A DNA stretch of 64,000 bases from Coemansia sp. RSA 487. Its lineage: Eukaryota; Kickxellomycota; Kickxellomycetes; Kickxellales; Kickxellaceae. The notes beneath the pieces were generated by a model. The model worked only from the letters and a program-made list of their open reading frames with translations. It did not search any database and was not told the DNA's origin. Made by a program: the position numbers and the translations under genes. Location: positions 59,551 to 123,550 of the forward strand of contig JANBRJ010000049.1 of the NCBI GenBank assembly GCA_027577595.1, written 5' to 3'. This document shows positions 1-9,328 of this stretch, one piece after another (within the stretch, counting starts at the first letter, position 1; each line of letters begins with the position of its first letter).

Positions 1-1341
1 AAGCTCATCGCAAAGTCAAATGGTTTGCAGTCTCTTATGCGCCTACCATACATGACAATGATATTCCAGTCCTCGGCATTGTACATATTGTTTACTTGGG
101 TTTCTCGTGTGCTTCCTGTCACCACACATGGGACAATTGATGGCCATCCGATTCCAACGCACAAGATGTTAAATATCGTCTTTTTCTGGCTGTTTGCCCT
201 GTGCATGTACTATTTCTACAAGGCAGTGCTCTCCAATCCAGGGTATATCCCACGGAATGAAACGCTGCAGGGCGCAGAGTCTGCAGTGCGCAAGCTTGCT
301 ACGTCAAACATGCTTGACTTTGAGCATTTTTGCCGCACTTGTTTGAACTCTCGCCCCTTGCGTTCCAAACACTGCCGCATCTGCAACCGCTGTGTTGCTC
401 GTTTCGATCACCATTGCCCTTGGACCTACAACTGCGTTGGAGTTTACAATCACCGCTTCTTTATCCTGTTCCTCATTAATCTCACACTAGGTGTCTGCAC
501 ATACGCTGTCCTGGTTTACCGCTACATTGTATATGTGTACATTGTCTACGACCCAATTCCCGGACAGCCCTGCTATCTGGGCAAGTTTATCTGTGGCGCG
601 TTCCAGTCGGACGCTTGGACCATGATGTCGACTGGTTGGATATTGTTGAACTGTTTTTGGGCCACATTCCTTCTTTTCAGCCAGCTGTACATGATATCCA
701 TAGGATGCACAACCAACGAGATGCAGACTGGGTATGCAAGAGTAGCACCTCGAAAGGGCAAGCAGTGCAACCATAGCCACGGCCACGGCCATGGCCATGG
801 CCACCACGGACATGCGCATGGCGGCCTTATAGGCAGGGTGTTTAAAAAGACGACGTCTCGCTTGCGCACTCTTGTTCTCGGACTTAGTGGATCTGTGGAC
901 TCCGGCGACAGCACAATGGCGACATTCAACTCATTACAAACAAACTCGTCGGATGCAGGAGTTGGTGCTGGCTCTGGAGAAGCAGAGATTGAGAATGGAT
1001 TGCTGCCGCCTCCATTATCGCAGTCTGGCACTGCATCTTCCGGGGATATTCTGCCACAAAACCGAAGCAACAACCAGTCGGCATTTGCTATGAGGCAGAT
1101 TGGACACTCTAACACGGACCACCTTGATTACGAGAAAGTGAGCAAGAAACCGTACAGCTTTGGCCCAATTGATAACTGCTTGAACTTTTGGAGTGCTGGA
1201 GAGCGTGGAAAGCTTGGCCGCACCAACTGGTTTGGAACTATGGAGCTTACGGATCTGAAGCCTTACCATCCACCACCCATGCCGCAGGGTGATGCTGAAT
1301 ACTTGCAATCAGAACACGTATCGCTTAACGTAGTGGTGTAA
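1..1341 (+). CDS. AKR1: DHHC protein S-acyltransferase, Akr1/ZDHHC17-like, 5' end outside window
   Basis: Palmitoyltransferase that attaches fatty acids to cysteines of membrane-associated proteins, probably at Golgi or endosomes. The frame is open to the left edge, so the start and any ankyrin repeats lie outside the window; no ATG in view is convincing. Two membrane segments (about nt 55-110 and 165-230) precede a cysteine-rich domain with paired CxxC/HC motifs and the catalytic DHHCPW at about nt 406-423. Two more membrane segments follow, then the TTxE motif (TTNE, about nt 709-720). A histidine/glycine run ([18 protein letters not shown], about nt 772-828) is unusual for the family and could bind metal. 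The C-terminal NCLNFW segment and the style of the cysteine-rich domain favour the ankyrin-type Akr1/HIP14 class. The DHHC assignment is firm; the Akr1 subclass is inferred because the ankyrin part is not visible. Confidence 0.82.
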   Translation, partial: KLIAKSNGLQSLMRLPYMTMIFQSSALYILFTWVSRVLPVTTHGTIDGHPIPTHKMLNIVFFWLFALCMYYFYKAVLSNPGYIPRNETLQGAESAVRKLATSNMLDFEHFCRTCLNSRPLRSKHCRICNRCVARFDHHCPWTYNCVGVYNHRFFILFLINLTLGVCTYAVLVYRYIVYVYIVYDPIPGQPCYLGKFICGAFQSDAWTMMSTGWILLNCFWATFLLFSQLYMISIGCTTNEMQTGYARVAPRKGKQCNHSHGHGHGHGHHGHAHGGLIGRVFKKTTSRLRTLVLGLSGSVDSGDSTMATFNSLQTNSSDAGVGAGSGEAEIENGLLPPPLSQSGTASSGDILPQNRSNNQSAFAMRQIGHSNTDHLDYEKVSKKPYSFGPIDNCLNFWSAGERGKLGRTNWFGTMELTDLKPYHPPPMPQGDAEYLQSEHVSLNVVV

Positions 1342-1471
1342 ATCCGTTGCCCTTTGTCTACTCTACTGCCATTCTATTTTTTTTGCTGAGCAAACTGGTA
1401 ACATCAAATACAAAGAGTGGTGAGCTGATGTTTTTTTTTCTATGTAATCTTGACTAATATTTCCTTTGGAG

Positions 1472-2240
1472 TTCTTCTAAAACGGCTTTTGCAGCTTTCT
1501 TCCCTTATCGGGCGTCTGGATTCTTGTAAACTCTATGAACCATGACTCGTCCATTCTCTATTAGAAAATCGAGCTATCAAGAAGAGGGATCAAGGTCTTC
1601 ATCTTCAAGTAATGGCTGAACATTTAGGCTTGCTTGTGCGAACTGTGCGAGCCCTGATCAAGTATTTCGATGAATATGAAACAATAAAGCCTAAACCAAA
1701 GAGCGGCAGGAGCTCTAGGATTGATGAATATACAATACGTCTTCATTGTGAATACAGTGAAGAAAGATATGAAAAGAACAAACAAATAGATTATCATAGA
1801 TTTAGCCCTCGATATTTGTCACCAGTACGTCGAAGTGACTCTGAAATATGAAGGCATTGTTTCTAGGGTAGCAATGAAGAACCATATGCTCTCCAACCAG
1901 AAACGTCAATTAAAAGCAACCTCATAATACTTGCAGAAGACAGTGCTCATATACGCACATCAAACTCTATCTGTGGATATCACAAATTGCAACATTAAAA
2001 GGTCAACATGGCCAGTGAATTTTCTTGATCTCCACCCAATTGAAAATGTGTAAAGAATTTTGAAGCACAAATTATCCAAGTAGCTAATAAGATATTCGAA
2101 CGCAATGGCAAGGAAACACTTTATTGCAAACACCAGAATAACATCGATATGAAATATATCAGCAGCCTAATCAAAGGCATGCCTAAACGCATGAAGATGG
2201 TCATCGAAAAGATTGAACAGAAAAACATTGGCTTTTCATT
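1472..2240 (+). mobile_element. Degenerate Tc1/mariner transposon remnant, copy 1
   Basis: Broken transposase. From nt 1612 a helix-turn-helix region reads in one frame and ends in KPKPKSGR, the Tc1 motif that follows the DNA-binding domain. Further on, at about nt 2005-2050, an incomplete WPVNFLDLHPIEN segment corresponds to the Tc1 WxxxSPDLNPIEN motif carrying the third catalytic acid; a TAA at 2051-2053 stands where family members have tryptophan. The middle, including the first catalytic aspartate region, is missing compared with the copy at 59.6-60.5 kb. Frames are shifted and stops are frequent, so it is inactive. It fills the gap between the DHHC gene and NUS1. Ends are set by similarity to the second copy; terminal inverted repeats were not resolved. 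Confidence 0.75.
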
Positions 2241-2608
2241 GTAGGTCTATCTAAATTTGTTTTGGTTTCTACAAAATGCCAATAATATCTTACTGCGCTG
2301 GCAGTTAAATACTTGACTTGGTGGTCTGATTTTCTGAAGCTCAACCAAGAGCATTTGATGCAGCACATGCATCTGAGCATTCTTTGCACTGTGACAAAGG
2401 GTTTGTGGGGGGGGGGTTTCTGACGACTTGATCGCATTCTTGCTGAAGTATTTTGCTCTGACTGAGTTTCCTTCTTTCTTACCAACGGTTTTATCAACAC
2501 TGCTCTATTTTTGCACAAATTTATATTAACATATTTTGTAAAAGCGCAATTCAAAGCATTGGAAATAGGGATCACGCTAAATTCAGCCTATATTTTACAC
2601 CCTGAACG

Positions 2609-2616
2609 TATAAATA
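2609..2616 (+). promoter_or_regulatory. TATA box of NUS1
   Basis: TATAAATA lies about 63 bp upstream of the NUS1 ATG, with only a short leader between them. It is the only clear TATA element in the 100 bp before this gene. It lies downstream of the transposon remnant, so the promoter seems unbroken. Confidence 0.5.
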
Positions 2617-2678
2617 AGCGCATAGCCCTCGCTTTTAAGCCCTCTGCCATTTGAGTTGCCACACATAATAGAGGAGAA

Positions 2679-3629
2679 ATGCAGGCACTTATTTGGGTTG
2701 GGACCGTTCTGCTAGTTGCTGCGTTGACGCACATTGGCGGCCGCAAGGACAAGTCGAGCAGTGGCCCTAGCAAGCAGAGCGCGCGGCAGCAGCTATGCGA
2801 CGGCGCCTGTGTTATTGCTTTGCGCTTTATTCACCTGGGGGTTAACATCCACAGGTCGTTCCAGGAGTGGGTGCAGAGCTCTTTGAACCAAGCCGGGCTT
2901 GATGTTCACGAGTTGCTTGAGGGAGACGACAATGAGGTGGTGGCCGTGAGACGACAGCAGATGGCTGATTTCCTGACATCGCTTCCGCAGCGTCCAGTAC
3001 ACCTTGCTGTTATTCTCCCAGAGGCGCATGAGGACATTGTCAACGATGTGGAGATCCTTTGCGCATCAAGTCTGCTGGCAAAGGTGCCACGCTTGACGGT
3101 CTACATCAGAGGCGAGGTCATAAAGGACTCGGCTGAAGCTATATCTAGCCGCCTACGCAAGTCAAAGATAGCTGCTCGTGCTTTTGGCAGCACGCCTCGG
3201 ATTGATCTAAACTCTGGCAACGATCATGTTGAGCATCTTGGCGTCGATACTGGCAGGATACCAGACGCGGAATTAGAAGAACGGAAACCTGACATTTACG
3301 TTTCGCTGTGGTCACGTAACGACAGCTACCCAGCGCTTTCTGCGCTTGCACGGGAGCTAGCTAGCCAGACACAGTGCGGGCTTTTGGATGCAAAGCGGGT
3401 AGACGAGGAGTTTATCAAGAACAGGCTGGCTGACCCATCAGGCTACTGCCATCCCGATCTGGTCGTTCTTGTTGATGACCTGGCGTGTCTTCCCGAGTTC
3501 CCGCCCTGGCAACTGCAGAACGCCGAAATGGTGCAGCTCAGCACCAGCAATGCGGTGGATGGGCTTGGAGGTGTTGTGTTTAGTGCGCTTGTGCGATACG
3601 CGAAGGTCGAGAAGCGCTGGGGCAAATAA
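2679..3629 (+). CDS. NUS1: Nus1/NgBR-like subunit of dehydrodolichyl diphosphate synthase
   Basis: Non-catalytic partner of the cis-prenyltransferase that makes the long-chain polyprenyl diphosphate for dolichol, at the ER membrane. The 316-residue protein starts with one hydrophobic segment (residues 3-20), fitting an N-terminal membrane anchor. The C-terminal third carries the family pattern PDLVVLVDD followed by PPWQLQNAEMVQL, corresponding to the PDL...PW...TE.. segment of Nus1/NgBR. It ends in RWGK, keeping the C-terminal RxG motif that contributes to the active site of the heteromer. The catalytic N-terminal motifs of Rer2/UppS enzymes are absent, as expected for this subunit. Single exon; the ATG is chosen because the membrane anchor follows at once and a TATA box lies 63 bp upstream. 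Confidence 0.85.
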   Translation: MQALIWVGTVLLVAALTHIGGRKDKSSSGPSKQSARQQLCDGACVIALRFIHLGVNIHRSFQEWVQSSLNQAGLDVHELLEGDDNEVVAVRRQQMADFLTSLPQRPVHLAVILPEAHEDIVNDVEILCASSLLAKVPRLTVYIRGEVIKDSAEAISSRLRKSKIAARAFGSTPRIDLNSGNDHVEHLGVDTGRIPDAELEERKPDIYVSLWSRNDSYPALSALARELASQTQCGLLDAKRVDEEFIKNRLADPSGYCHPDLVVLVDDLACLPEFPPWQLQNAEMVQLSTSNAVDGLGGVVFSALVRYAKVEKRWGK

Positions 3630-3863
3630 AGCGCATTTTGTTGTGCTTGGGATGCAGCCAATGAAAAGCCACCATGTAGCCATATCTTTTTAGGCATTTT
3701 GCACATGTTAAACAGGAGCAGTGCAAAAAAAAAATGGCAAAGGATGAGGTGCTGACATCACACCGCTTTGTCATTTTTGCCATTTCTTTCTTTCTTGGCA
3801 CAATTTTTTTCCTTCAAATCGTATATTTCCTTTTCGAATTAAAGCATTTTTCGAATTTTCACA

Positions 3864-4863
3864 ATGGCAACTCTTCAGTACACTGGCGTTTTTGCCCTGC
3901 TGCTAGCTGAGGTAGGTTTTTTTTTCTTTGAAAGACGACAAAGAGTATGCTGTATATCCCAAGCTGTGGAACCATGGTGTGTATTGCACTCGCAGCACTA
4001 CTACTAACACATATCTGCTGTTGTTTTACATCTCTTTCGCTCGTTCTCAAAGTGTAGGTATTTGTGTTCATCCTGCTTATTGTAAGTATACAGTTCTTTT
4101 GGCAGTTGCCCTGCCTGTTGAGCGTGATTCTGTGAGCTCCCTGCACCCTTTATAAACCGCGCACTTCTTCAACTAGGCAGTAGCAGTTAGCTGTGTGAAG
4201 AAGATAGCCGCAAGCCCTGCAAGCAGTATACGTGACGGTTGTATTAATTTAAAAAGCTGATGTGCTTTATCTCCTTGCTGTTCCTGCTTTTGTTTGTAGC
4301 TGCCGATGCCTATGCGGTGGAAGAGAGCAATGATTACTTGGTCGTCGCAGTCAGTCGTCGCACAGCGGGTCATCTACGGCGTACGTATTGCATTTGGTTT
4401 CGTGCTTCTTCTATTTGCCGACGCAGCAATGCGTCTCCGCAGAGTTCAAGAGGAGAAGGCAAAGTCTCGCCTAATCGACGACCACGCTATCTGCCAGCAA
4501 AAGGTGCAGCAGTTCTACGCGCAGCGCAACACGTACCTGACGGGCATCACCATGTTCCTGGGGCTTATCCTGATATCAACCCACTCACTCATTTCCCAGA
4601 TCGTCACCAACAGCAGCGCTTCGTCTGCTCCACGTGTTGTTACCTCGGGCCCTGGCTCGGCAAAGGCTGAGGTTGAGAGACTCAAGGGCAAGCTTGCTGA
4701 CGCAAACAAGGAGATTGAGGAGCTGAAGAGAAAGGACCGCGATATGGACAATCTAAAGAAGCAGGCTGACTCCAACCACAACGAATACATGCGTCTTGCT
4801 GACGAATGCAAGGAACTTCAAAAGAAGCTTGACTCGAAGAACGAGTCAAAGAAGGATGCGTAA
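3864..4863 (+). CDS. YET3: BAP31/Yet-family ER membrane protein, three exons
   Basis: ER multi-pass protein of the BAP31/Yet1-Yet3 family, linked to cargo export and ER quality control. Proposed exons are 3864-3911, 4058-4081 and 4300-4863, giving 211 residues. Exon 1 encodes MATLQYTGVFALLLAE and ends at GTAGGT. A 24-nt microexon encodes VFVFILLI between a TAG acceptor and a GTAAGT donor. Exon 3 continues LPMPMRWKRAM, as in Yet proteins (LPxPxRxRR). The remainder has two more membrane segments, the conserved QQFYAQRNTYLTGITMF block and a C-terminal coiled coil rich in K/E from about residue 150. It ends KNESKKDA, a weak dilysine-like ER retrieval signal. The splice model is inferred from family fit and consensus sites; exon 3 alone is certain. 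Confidence 0.85.
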
Positions 4864-4948
4864 ATGCACTGTCGCTTTGCAGGATTATATATTCTCTGTA
4901 GCTTTTCATAAACATGGAATTGACTTTTATAATGCGACCTGAAAAAAG

Positions 4949-5503
4949 TTATATGATATGCTTGCGTAGCTGGAGCCGCTCCAGCCAGCCCAATGCTTCC
5001 TCGTTTGGATCCACAGCCCTGACGTTACGTACAACCAGCTGGCGCTCGTCTCTGAATGTGCTCAAACGTCCCTCAACGCGAACCGTGGTGCCCAATTGAT
5101 AAATAGTGCGCGTGTCTGGATCTGCTTGTTCCTCTGGTGTAGAGAATACCACGCACAGAATAACGCCGGTACCATCATCGACTACATTTCACAACAACAA
5201 GTAACAGTCTCGCTGTTAGGTTTTCTATGGCCAGAAATAAAATGTAAACACATCGAAGACGGGTTGCTGCTGCTTACCGTTGTACATTGTCATTTTTGGA
5301 GATCGTGTATCTGCTGAGACAACAACACCTACGACTTCGACTGCACGGGCTACGTGCTTGTTACCAATGAAGAACACTGATTCGGAGCTGTCCAGCAGCA
5401 CATGGTGCAGATCGCCGACAAACAGCTTTACGCTTGTCCAAAACAGCGGATCCAGCCCCCAGTCGACAGCCGAACCTTCATATGCTCTGTTATCCATGTT
5501 CAT
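4949..5503 (-). CDS. STN1: Stn1-like OB-fold telomere-capping subunit, two exons, unusually short
   Basis: Component of the CST (Cdc13/Ctc1-Stn1-Ten1) complex that caps telomeres and recruits polymerase alpha-primase. Proposed exons are 5503-5278 and 5181-4949 (minus strand), joined by a 96-nt intron with GTAAGC donor and ATGTAG acceptor; the product is 152 residues. Near the N-terminus is DPLFWTSVKLFVGDL, the Stn1 signature, followed by an OB-fold: FFIGNKHVARAVEVVGVVVS, then across the junction YNVDDGTGVILCVVF and LGTTVRVEGRLSTFRDERQL. The protein stops just after the OB-fold helix (WLERLQLRKHII), so the C-terminal winged-helix domains of larger Stn1 proteins are absent. The start is the ATG nearest the conserved region; an upstream in-frame ATG would add an unlikely extension. 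It converges on the BAP31 gene, 85 bp away. Confidence 0.8.
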
Positions 5504-5737
5504 GTGTGTATGTGTTGTGCGTGTTGTGCGTGTTGGGTGGAATGGACTAGTGTTGCTAATAATACATGTGAAAATAGACCAGCAAAAATATGCTACTTGC
5601 CTACGAAGAAAGGGAGCTCTTTTTCTTCGCCATATATTTTGTGCGCAGCAAGAAACCCCACCGACATGATAGCAACGAGAGTTATGGACCAGGACCTCTG
5701 GATGCAAAATGAAGTTGTTTTTTACACGTGCGTGTGG

Positions 5738-6436
5738 CTAAGGTTCTTGCTGTTGCCCAAACGATATGGACTTTGGTACACCAACACGGAAAGATCTTTT
5801 AAACGCGGTGGAAAGCTGGTCAACATCCATGCTGCTGTTTTCCGAGTTTTGCTGAGAGGAGCTAACAGCATGTGAAGCATGCCCTCCAACTGGCCGGTTG
5901 CCGTTGCGCACCAGCATCCAGTCGAATGACCGAGGGAATTGATGTTCGCCGACCATATGGAGCTTGCGCCTTTCTGAGCAAGCAAACGTCTCTGGGCATG
6001 ACGGGAGAAAGCATTGGAATGCTTTGTCTCCGTGTGCGATGCGGGCGCTGAAAAAGGCATCGTGAAGCTCTTGGATGTGTAGATCCAGCCAGTGCGAGCT
6101 TGGGAAAATAGCACTACACGTCGAGCACATGTTCTGGTGCACCTGGTCGTAGTGCTTCTCGAATGCAAGAGTGGTGGGAAAAGCGGCAGAGCCCAGACAT
6201 GGTGGAGAGTTGCAGAATATAGGATGCCGGAGGATGCCGGATTCGACAAGCAGGTCTTTGGTGCCCATGAGGATTGAATCGCCATCGGCAGATTGTTGCG
6301 CAGCTAGCAGCGACCTGGAAGTCACAAGCTGCTTGTTGATGTGGTCGATTCCAGCTTCAGCATTGCCAAGACTGAAAAAGGGATCTGTGGTTTTGAGGCG
6401 CCGCTTAGCGGGGATATACAGGTTGCAGGTCCCCAT
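5738..6436 (-). CDS. C2H2 zinc-finger protein, ZNF511-like
   Basis: A 232-residue protein with atypically spaced C2H2 fingers in the ZNF511 arrangement: an N-terminal half finger with CNSPPCLG and H-x-H spacing, CSTCSAIFPSSHWLDLHIQE in the middle, then CFLPSCPETFACSERRKLHM with HMVGEHQFP. The pattern (C-terminal finger followed by E/K-H-x-F/Y-P) is conserved from fungi to animals. Function is poorly known; nucleic-acid binding is likely. The ATG at 6436 (MGTCNLYIPAKRRLK) is chosen because the open frame upstream has no other ATG. The C-terminal 50 residues are serine/glutamine-rich and probably disordered. Family call by pattern recognition. Confidence 0.72.
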   Translation of the reverse strand: MGTCNLYIPAKRRLKTTDPFFSLGNAEAGIDHINKQLVTSRSLLAAQQSADGDSILMGTKDLLVESGILRHPIFCNSPPCLGSAAFPTTLAFEKHYDQVHQNMCSTCSAIFPSSHWLDLHIQELHDAFFSARIAHGDKAFQCFLPSCPETFACSERRKLHMVGEHQFPRSFDWMLVRNGNRPVGGHASHAVSSSQQNSENSSMDVDQLSTAFKRSFRVGVPKSISFGQQQEP

Positions 6437-6783
6437 TGCCACGTAATCTGATGCGGTAGCTGTCAAAGAAGTTTTGTGTAGACGCCTAATGTTAACAGGA
6501 ATTCAAATACAATGGATGCTACGCATTGGCCGCGTGCCTGCGCGTTGTGGACAAAATTGAATAAAGCCAAGTAGCGTGGATGCAGCCACACGCTATGGGT
6601 GGATCTACGTGAATATTGTATTTTTCTCATCCGAATCGCTTGCTGCCTCGTGTATATATTATATTGTAATGCCTGCTGACAGCTGAGCAACAAACAAAAA
6701 ACTATAGTCGCGTGAAACACTGGATTTTTACTAGCTTATTCAGGCTGATTTTGATGAAAGGGGTGTTCAATTATAGACATCAC

Positions 6784-7458
6784 TCACTCTGGGAATATAC
6801 CAATACACGAAAATATTCTCCTTGGAAGCGTTCGTAGAGCTTCGTCAGCTTTGTCTGAGCGCTTTTGTGCCCAGGCGATTGTTGGTGAAAGAAATGTCTT
6901 GTTTTTTCTCTCTCCTACAAATGTAACAATCGCGACAGCTCCGCCACCGCCATCTGTTGTATTTCTAGCGTTGTTTTCCTCGCATGCTTTCTCTTTTTTC
7001 GCTTCAAATTCTGGTAAATTACCAAGGCCTGGCAAGAAATAGGAGGGCCTAGAGGAATGACAAACAGGTGCTGATTTTGACAGTACACAATCGGCCATAA
7101 TTCGTGGCTCTTGTGCTCTTGTTCTTTTCCCGCCTCTCGTTGACAAGAGAAAAGAAAGTAAGGTACTCTTGCCATGGACAACATGAGGGCCACGCTGCGC
7201 AGCGAAAGCTATTTTTCGCCTTGACAAACCCAAATTAGCAAAGTCTAACCCCCTTTCCAGCTGCTTGCTGGGTGCACAAGTCTTGCCCCACCAGCCAGGG
7301 GGCTCGTCTCCCCCACTTTCTTTCAGTTTTGAAGACAAGAACTGAACCAGACAGGGGTGCTTGGACTTTTGCGAGATTGATGGGGCTTTTCTGACTGCAC
7401 TCGTCGCTGCTGCCTCATTCTCCCACCACCCGATTGGGCACGAGTGGCCAGAGCCCAT
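6784..7458 (-). CDS. Possible unknown protein of 224 residues, weak candidate
   Basis: An ATG-initiated open frame of 225 codons lies alone in the long intergenic region. It has no domain, signal peptide or repeat that I recognise; it contains a glycine run and several tryptophan pairs. Its length is more than expected by chance in sequence of average base composition, which is the only support. It may be a lineage-specific gene, part of a transcribed leader or chance. I cannot assign any function. Confidence 0.2.
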   Translation of the reverse strand: MGSGHSCPIGWWENEAAATSAVRKAPSISQKSKHPCLVQFLSSKLKESGGDEPPGWWGKTCAPSKQLERGLDFANLGLSRRKIAFAAQRGPHVVHGKSTLLSFLLSTRGGKRTRAQEPRIMADCVLSKSAPVCHSSRPSYFLPGLGNLPEFEAKKEKACEENNARNTTDGGGGAVAIVTFVGERKNKTFLSPTIAWAQKRSDKADEALRTLPRRIFSCIGIFPE

Positions 7459-7718
7459 TCCGTCTGCTTTTCGTTAAATGAGTTTGGGGGTATTGTTGGA
7501 AGTCACCTTTAAAAAACTATTTAACCTTCCAGCATGTCGCGCCCTTCCTCATGTTTGCGGAGATTAACAGCACCATCATATCCCCTTTTCTTCTATTTCT
7601 TGAAAAACACTGTTTCTGTGACTACTTTTCTGCCTGCTTGGTTGTATGACACACTAACAACCCCATTCCAAGAAACCAAACATTGAGCACAGTTCCCCCT
7701 CCCTCAAAGCATTGCGCA

Positions 7719-7726
7719 TATAAATA
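7719..7726 (+). promoter_or_regulatory. TATA box of the DAHP synthase gene
   Basis: TATAAATA lies 139 bp upstream of the chosen ATG. The leader between them is rich in C and T, as in strongly expressed fungal genes. Confidence 0.5.
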
Positions 7727-7864
7727 GGCTTCCGTGCGCTCGCTCCATTGACAGAACCTTTCGTCTCCTCACACGCACCCACCCTCCTTCACTTTGCTTT
7801 ATTCATCTATTTTTTTCTCTGCTCTAAAGGGCCCTGTTTATATTATCCCCTCGCCTCCGTGAAA

Positions 7865-9328
7865 ATGACCGACAACCTACTATCGCCAACGACTTCGGCT
7901 GCACCCTGGGCACCTGACTCGTGGAAGGCCAAGCCCATCAAGCAGGACGTGGTCTACGAAAACCCACAGGAGCTCGAGACTGTTCTTGCACGCGTGGCAA
8001 CGCTGCCGCCGCTTGTTTCATCACCAGAGATCGATCGCCTGCGTGCCCAGCTAAAAGACGTCGCCGAGGGCCGCGCCTTTCTTCTGCAGGGCGGCGACTG
8101 CGCCGAGTCCTTCGACTACTGCAACCCAGCGCCCATTGAGGACAAGCTCAAGGTGCTTCTCCAGATGAGCCTGGTGCTTATCTGGGGTCTGCGGCTGCCG
8201 GTTGTGCGCATTGCGCGCATGGCAGGGCAGTACGCAAAGCCGCGGTCCAGCCCCTACGAGACCGTCAACGGCGAAAAGATCCTGTCGTACCGCGGCGACA
8301 ACGTCAACAGTATCGACCCGACCTGCCGCCGCCCTGACCCCAAGCGTCTGATGGAAGCGTACTTCCACTCGGCGGCAACCATCAACTACGTGCGCTTGCT
8401 GCTTGGCGCAGGCTTTGCTGACATCCATCAGCCCAAGAACTGGGATCTTGGCCACGTGCGCAACAAAGACATCCGCCGTGAGTACCAGACCATCGTCACG
8501 CAGCTGACCGACGCCCTCGAGTTCATGGGAGTCATTGGCGCTACCGACGGAAGGATATCGGCGCTGAGCACCGTGGATCTCTACACATCGCACGAGGCGC
8601 TGCTTCTGGACTACGAGCAGGCGCTGACCCGCCCTGTGCCAAAGCCCTTTGTCAAGTCCTCCCAGCAAAAACCCTACGAGCCCTCAACACCGCCACGCAG
8701 CTCGCTGGCGCCCGAACTGTGCGACTGGTACAACATGTCTGCCCATTTTATCTGGATAGGCGATCGCACACGGCAGCTTGACGGCGCGCATGTCGAGTAT
8801 TTCCGCGGCGTCAAGAACCCGGTCGGCGTCAAAGTCGGTCCGTCGATGGAGGCAGACGAGCTTGTCCGTGTGCTGGATATCCTGGACCCGCTGTTTGAGC
8901 CTGGACGTGTCACGCTCATCACCAGATACGGTGCCACAAAAATCGGCGACTTTTTGCCGGCGCACATAAAGGCCGTGCAAGGAACCAAGCACAAGCCTGT
9001 CTGGTGCTGCGACCCTTGCCACGGAAACACCACCACAGCGCCATCGGGGCACAAGACTCGCTCATTCGATGCCATCATCACCGAGATCACCTCCAACATC
9101 TCGATCCACAAAGATCTTGGCAGCCGCCTGTCGGGTGTCCACCTTGAGCTGACCGGGGAACATGTCACTGAATGCACTGGCGGCTCGCAAGAGCTATCGC
9201 ACAGCGATCTGCCCAGCAACTACCAGACCTTCTGCGATCCCCGCCTCAACTACGAGCAGAGTCTTGATATTGCTTTCAAGATCGCCAGAGTGTATGAGAC
9301 TCAGCGTGAGTCCTCTGCGCACGACTGA
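7865..9328 (+). CDS. Class II 3-deoxy-D-arabino-heptulosonate-7-phosphate (DAHP) synthase
   Basis: First enzyme of the shikimate pathway: condenses phosphoenolpyruvate with erythrose 4-phosphate. The 487-residue single-exon protein is of the class II (plant, mycobacterial and Neurospora-like) type. Landmarks in order: LLQGGDCAESF (metal-binding cysteine), RIARMAGQYAKPRSSP, LSYRGDNVN, WDLGHV, YTSHEALLLDYEQALTR, HFIWIGDRTRQLDGAH, NPVGVKVGPSM, GATKIGDFLP, CDPCHGNT, GVHLELTGEHVTECTGG and YQTFCDPRLNYEQSLDIAF. The HGNT histidine and the ECTGG and CDPRLN segments mark a complete active site. One oddity is CDPCHGN, where the family usually has methionine before the histidine. The ATG is the first in the frame after the leader and gives a normal class II N-terminus. 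Feedback control cannot be judged. Confidence 0.95.
   Translation: MTDNLLSPTTSAAPWAPDSWKAKPIKQDVVYENPQELETVLARVATLPPLVSSPEIDRLRAQLKDVAEGRAFLLQGGDCAESFDYCNPAPIEDKLKVLLQMSLVLIWGLRLPVVRIARMAGQYAKPRSSPYETVNGEKILSYRGDNVNSIDPTCRRPDPKRLMEAYFHSAATINYVRLLLGAGFADIHQPKNWDLGHVRNKDIRREYQTIVTQLTDALEFMGVIGATDGRISALSTVDLYTSHEALLLDYEQALTRPVPKPFVKSSQQKPYEPSTPPRSSLAPELCDWYNMSAHFIWIGDRTRQLDGAHVEYFRGVKNPVGVKVGPSMEADELVRVLDILDPLFEPGRVTLITRYGATKIGDFLPAHIKAVQGTKHKPVWCCDPCHGNTTTAPSGHKTRSFDAIITEITSNISIHKDLGSRLSGVHLELTGEHVTECTGGSQELSHSDLPSNYQTFCDPRLNYEQSLDIAFKIARVYETQRESSAHD

Larger units (their letters stand above)
6437..7864. other. Long intergenic region upstream of the DAHP synthase gene
   Basis: About 1.4 kb between the divergent zinc-finger and DAHP synthase genes. 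It contains a TATA box (7719-7726), a pyrimidine-rich leader before the DAHP synthase ATG, and a 224-codon minus-strand open frame at 6784-7458 listed separately. No RNA gene or transposon relic was recognised. Confidence 0.5.

Noticed and set aside
487-1115. Minus-strand open frames of 110 and 180 codons
   Set aside because: They are antisense to the DHHC coding region, with composition dictated by the complementary gene and no motif of their own.
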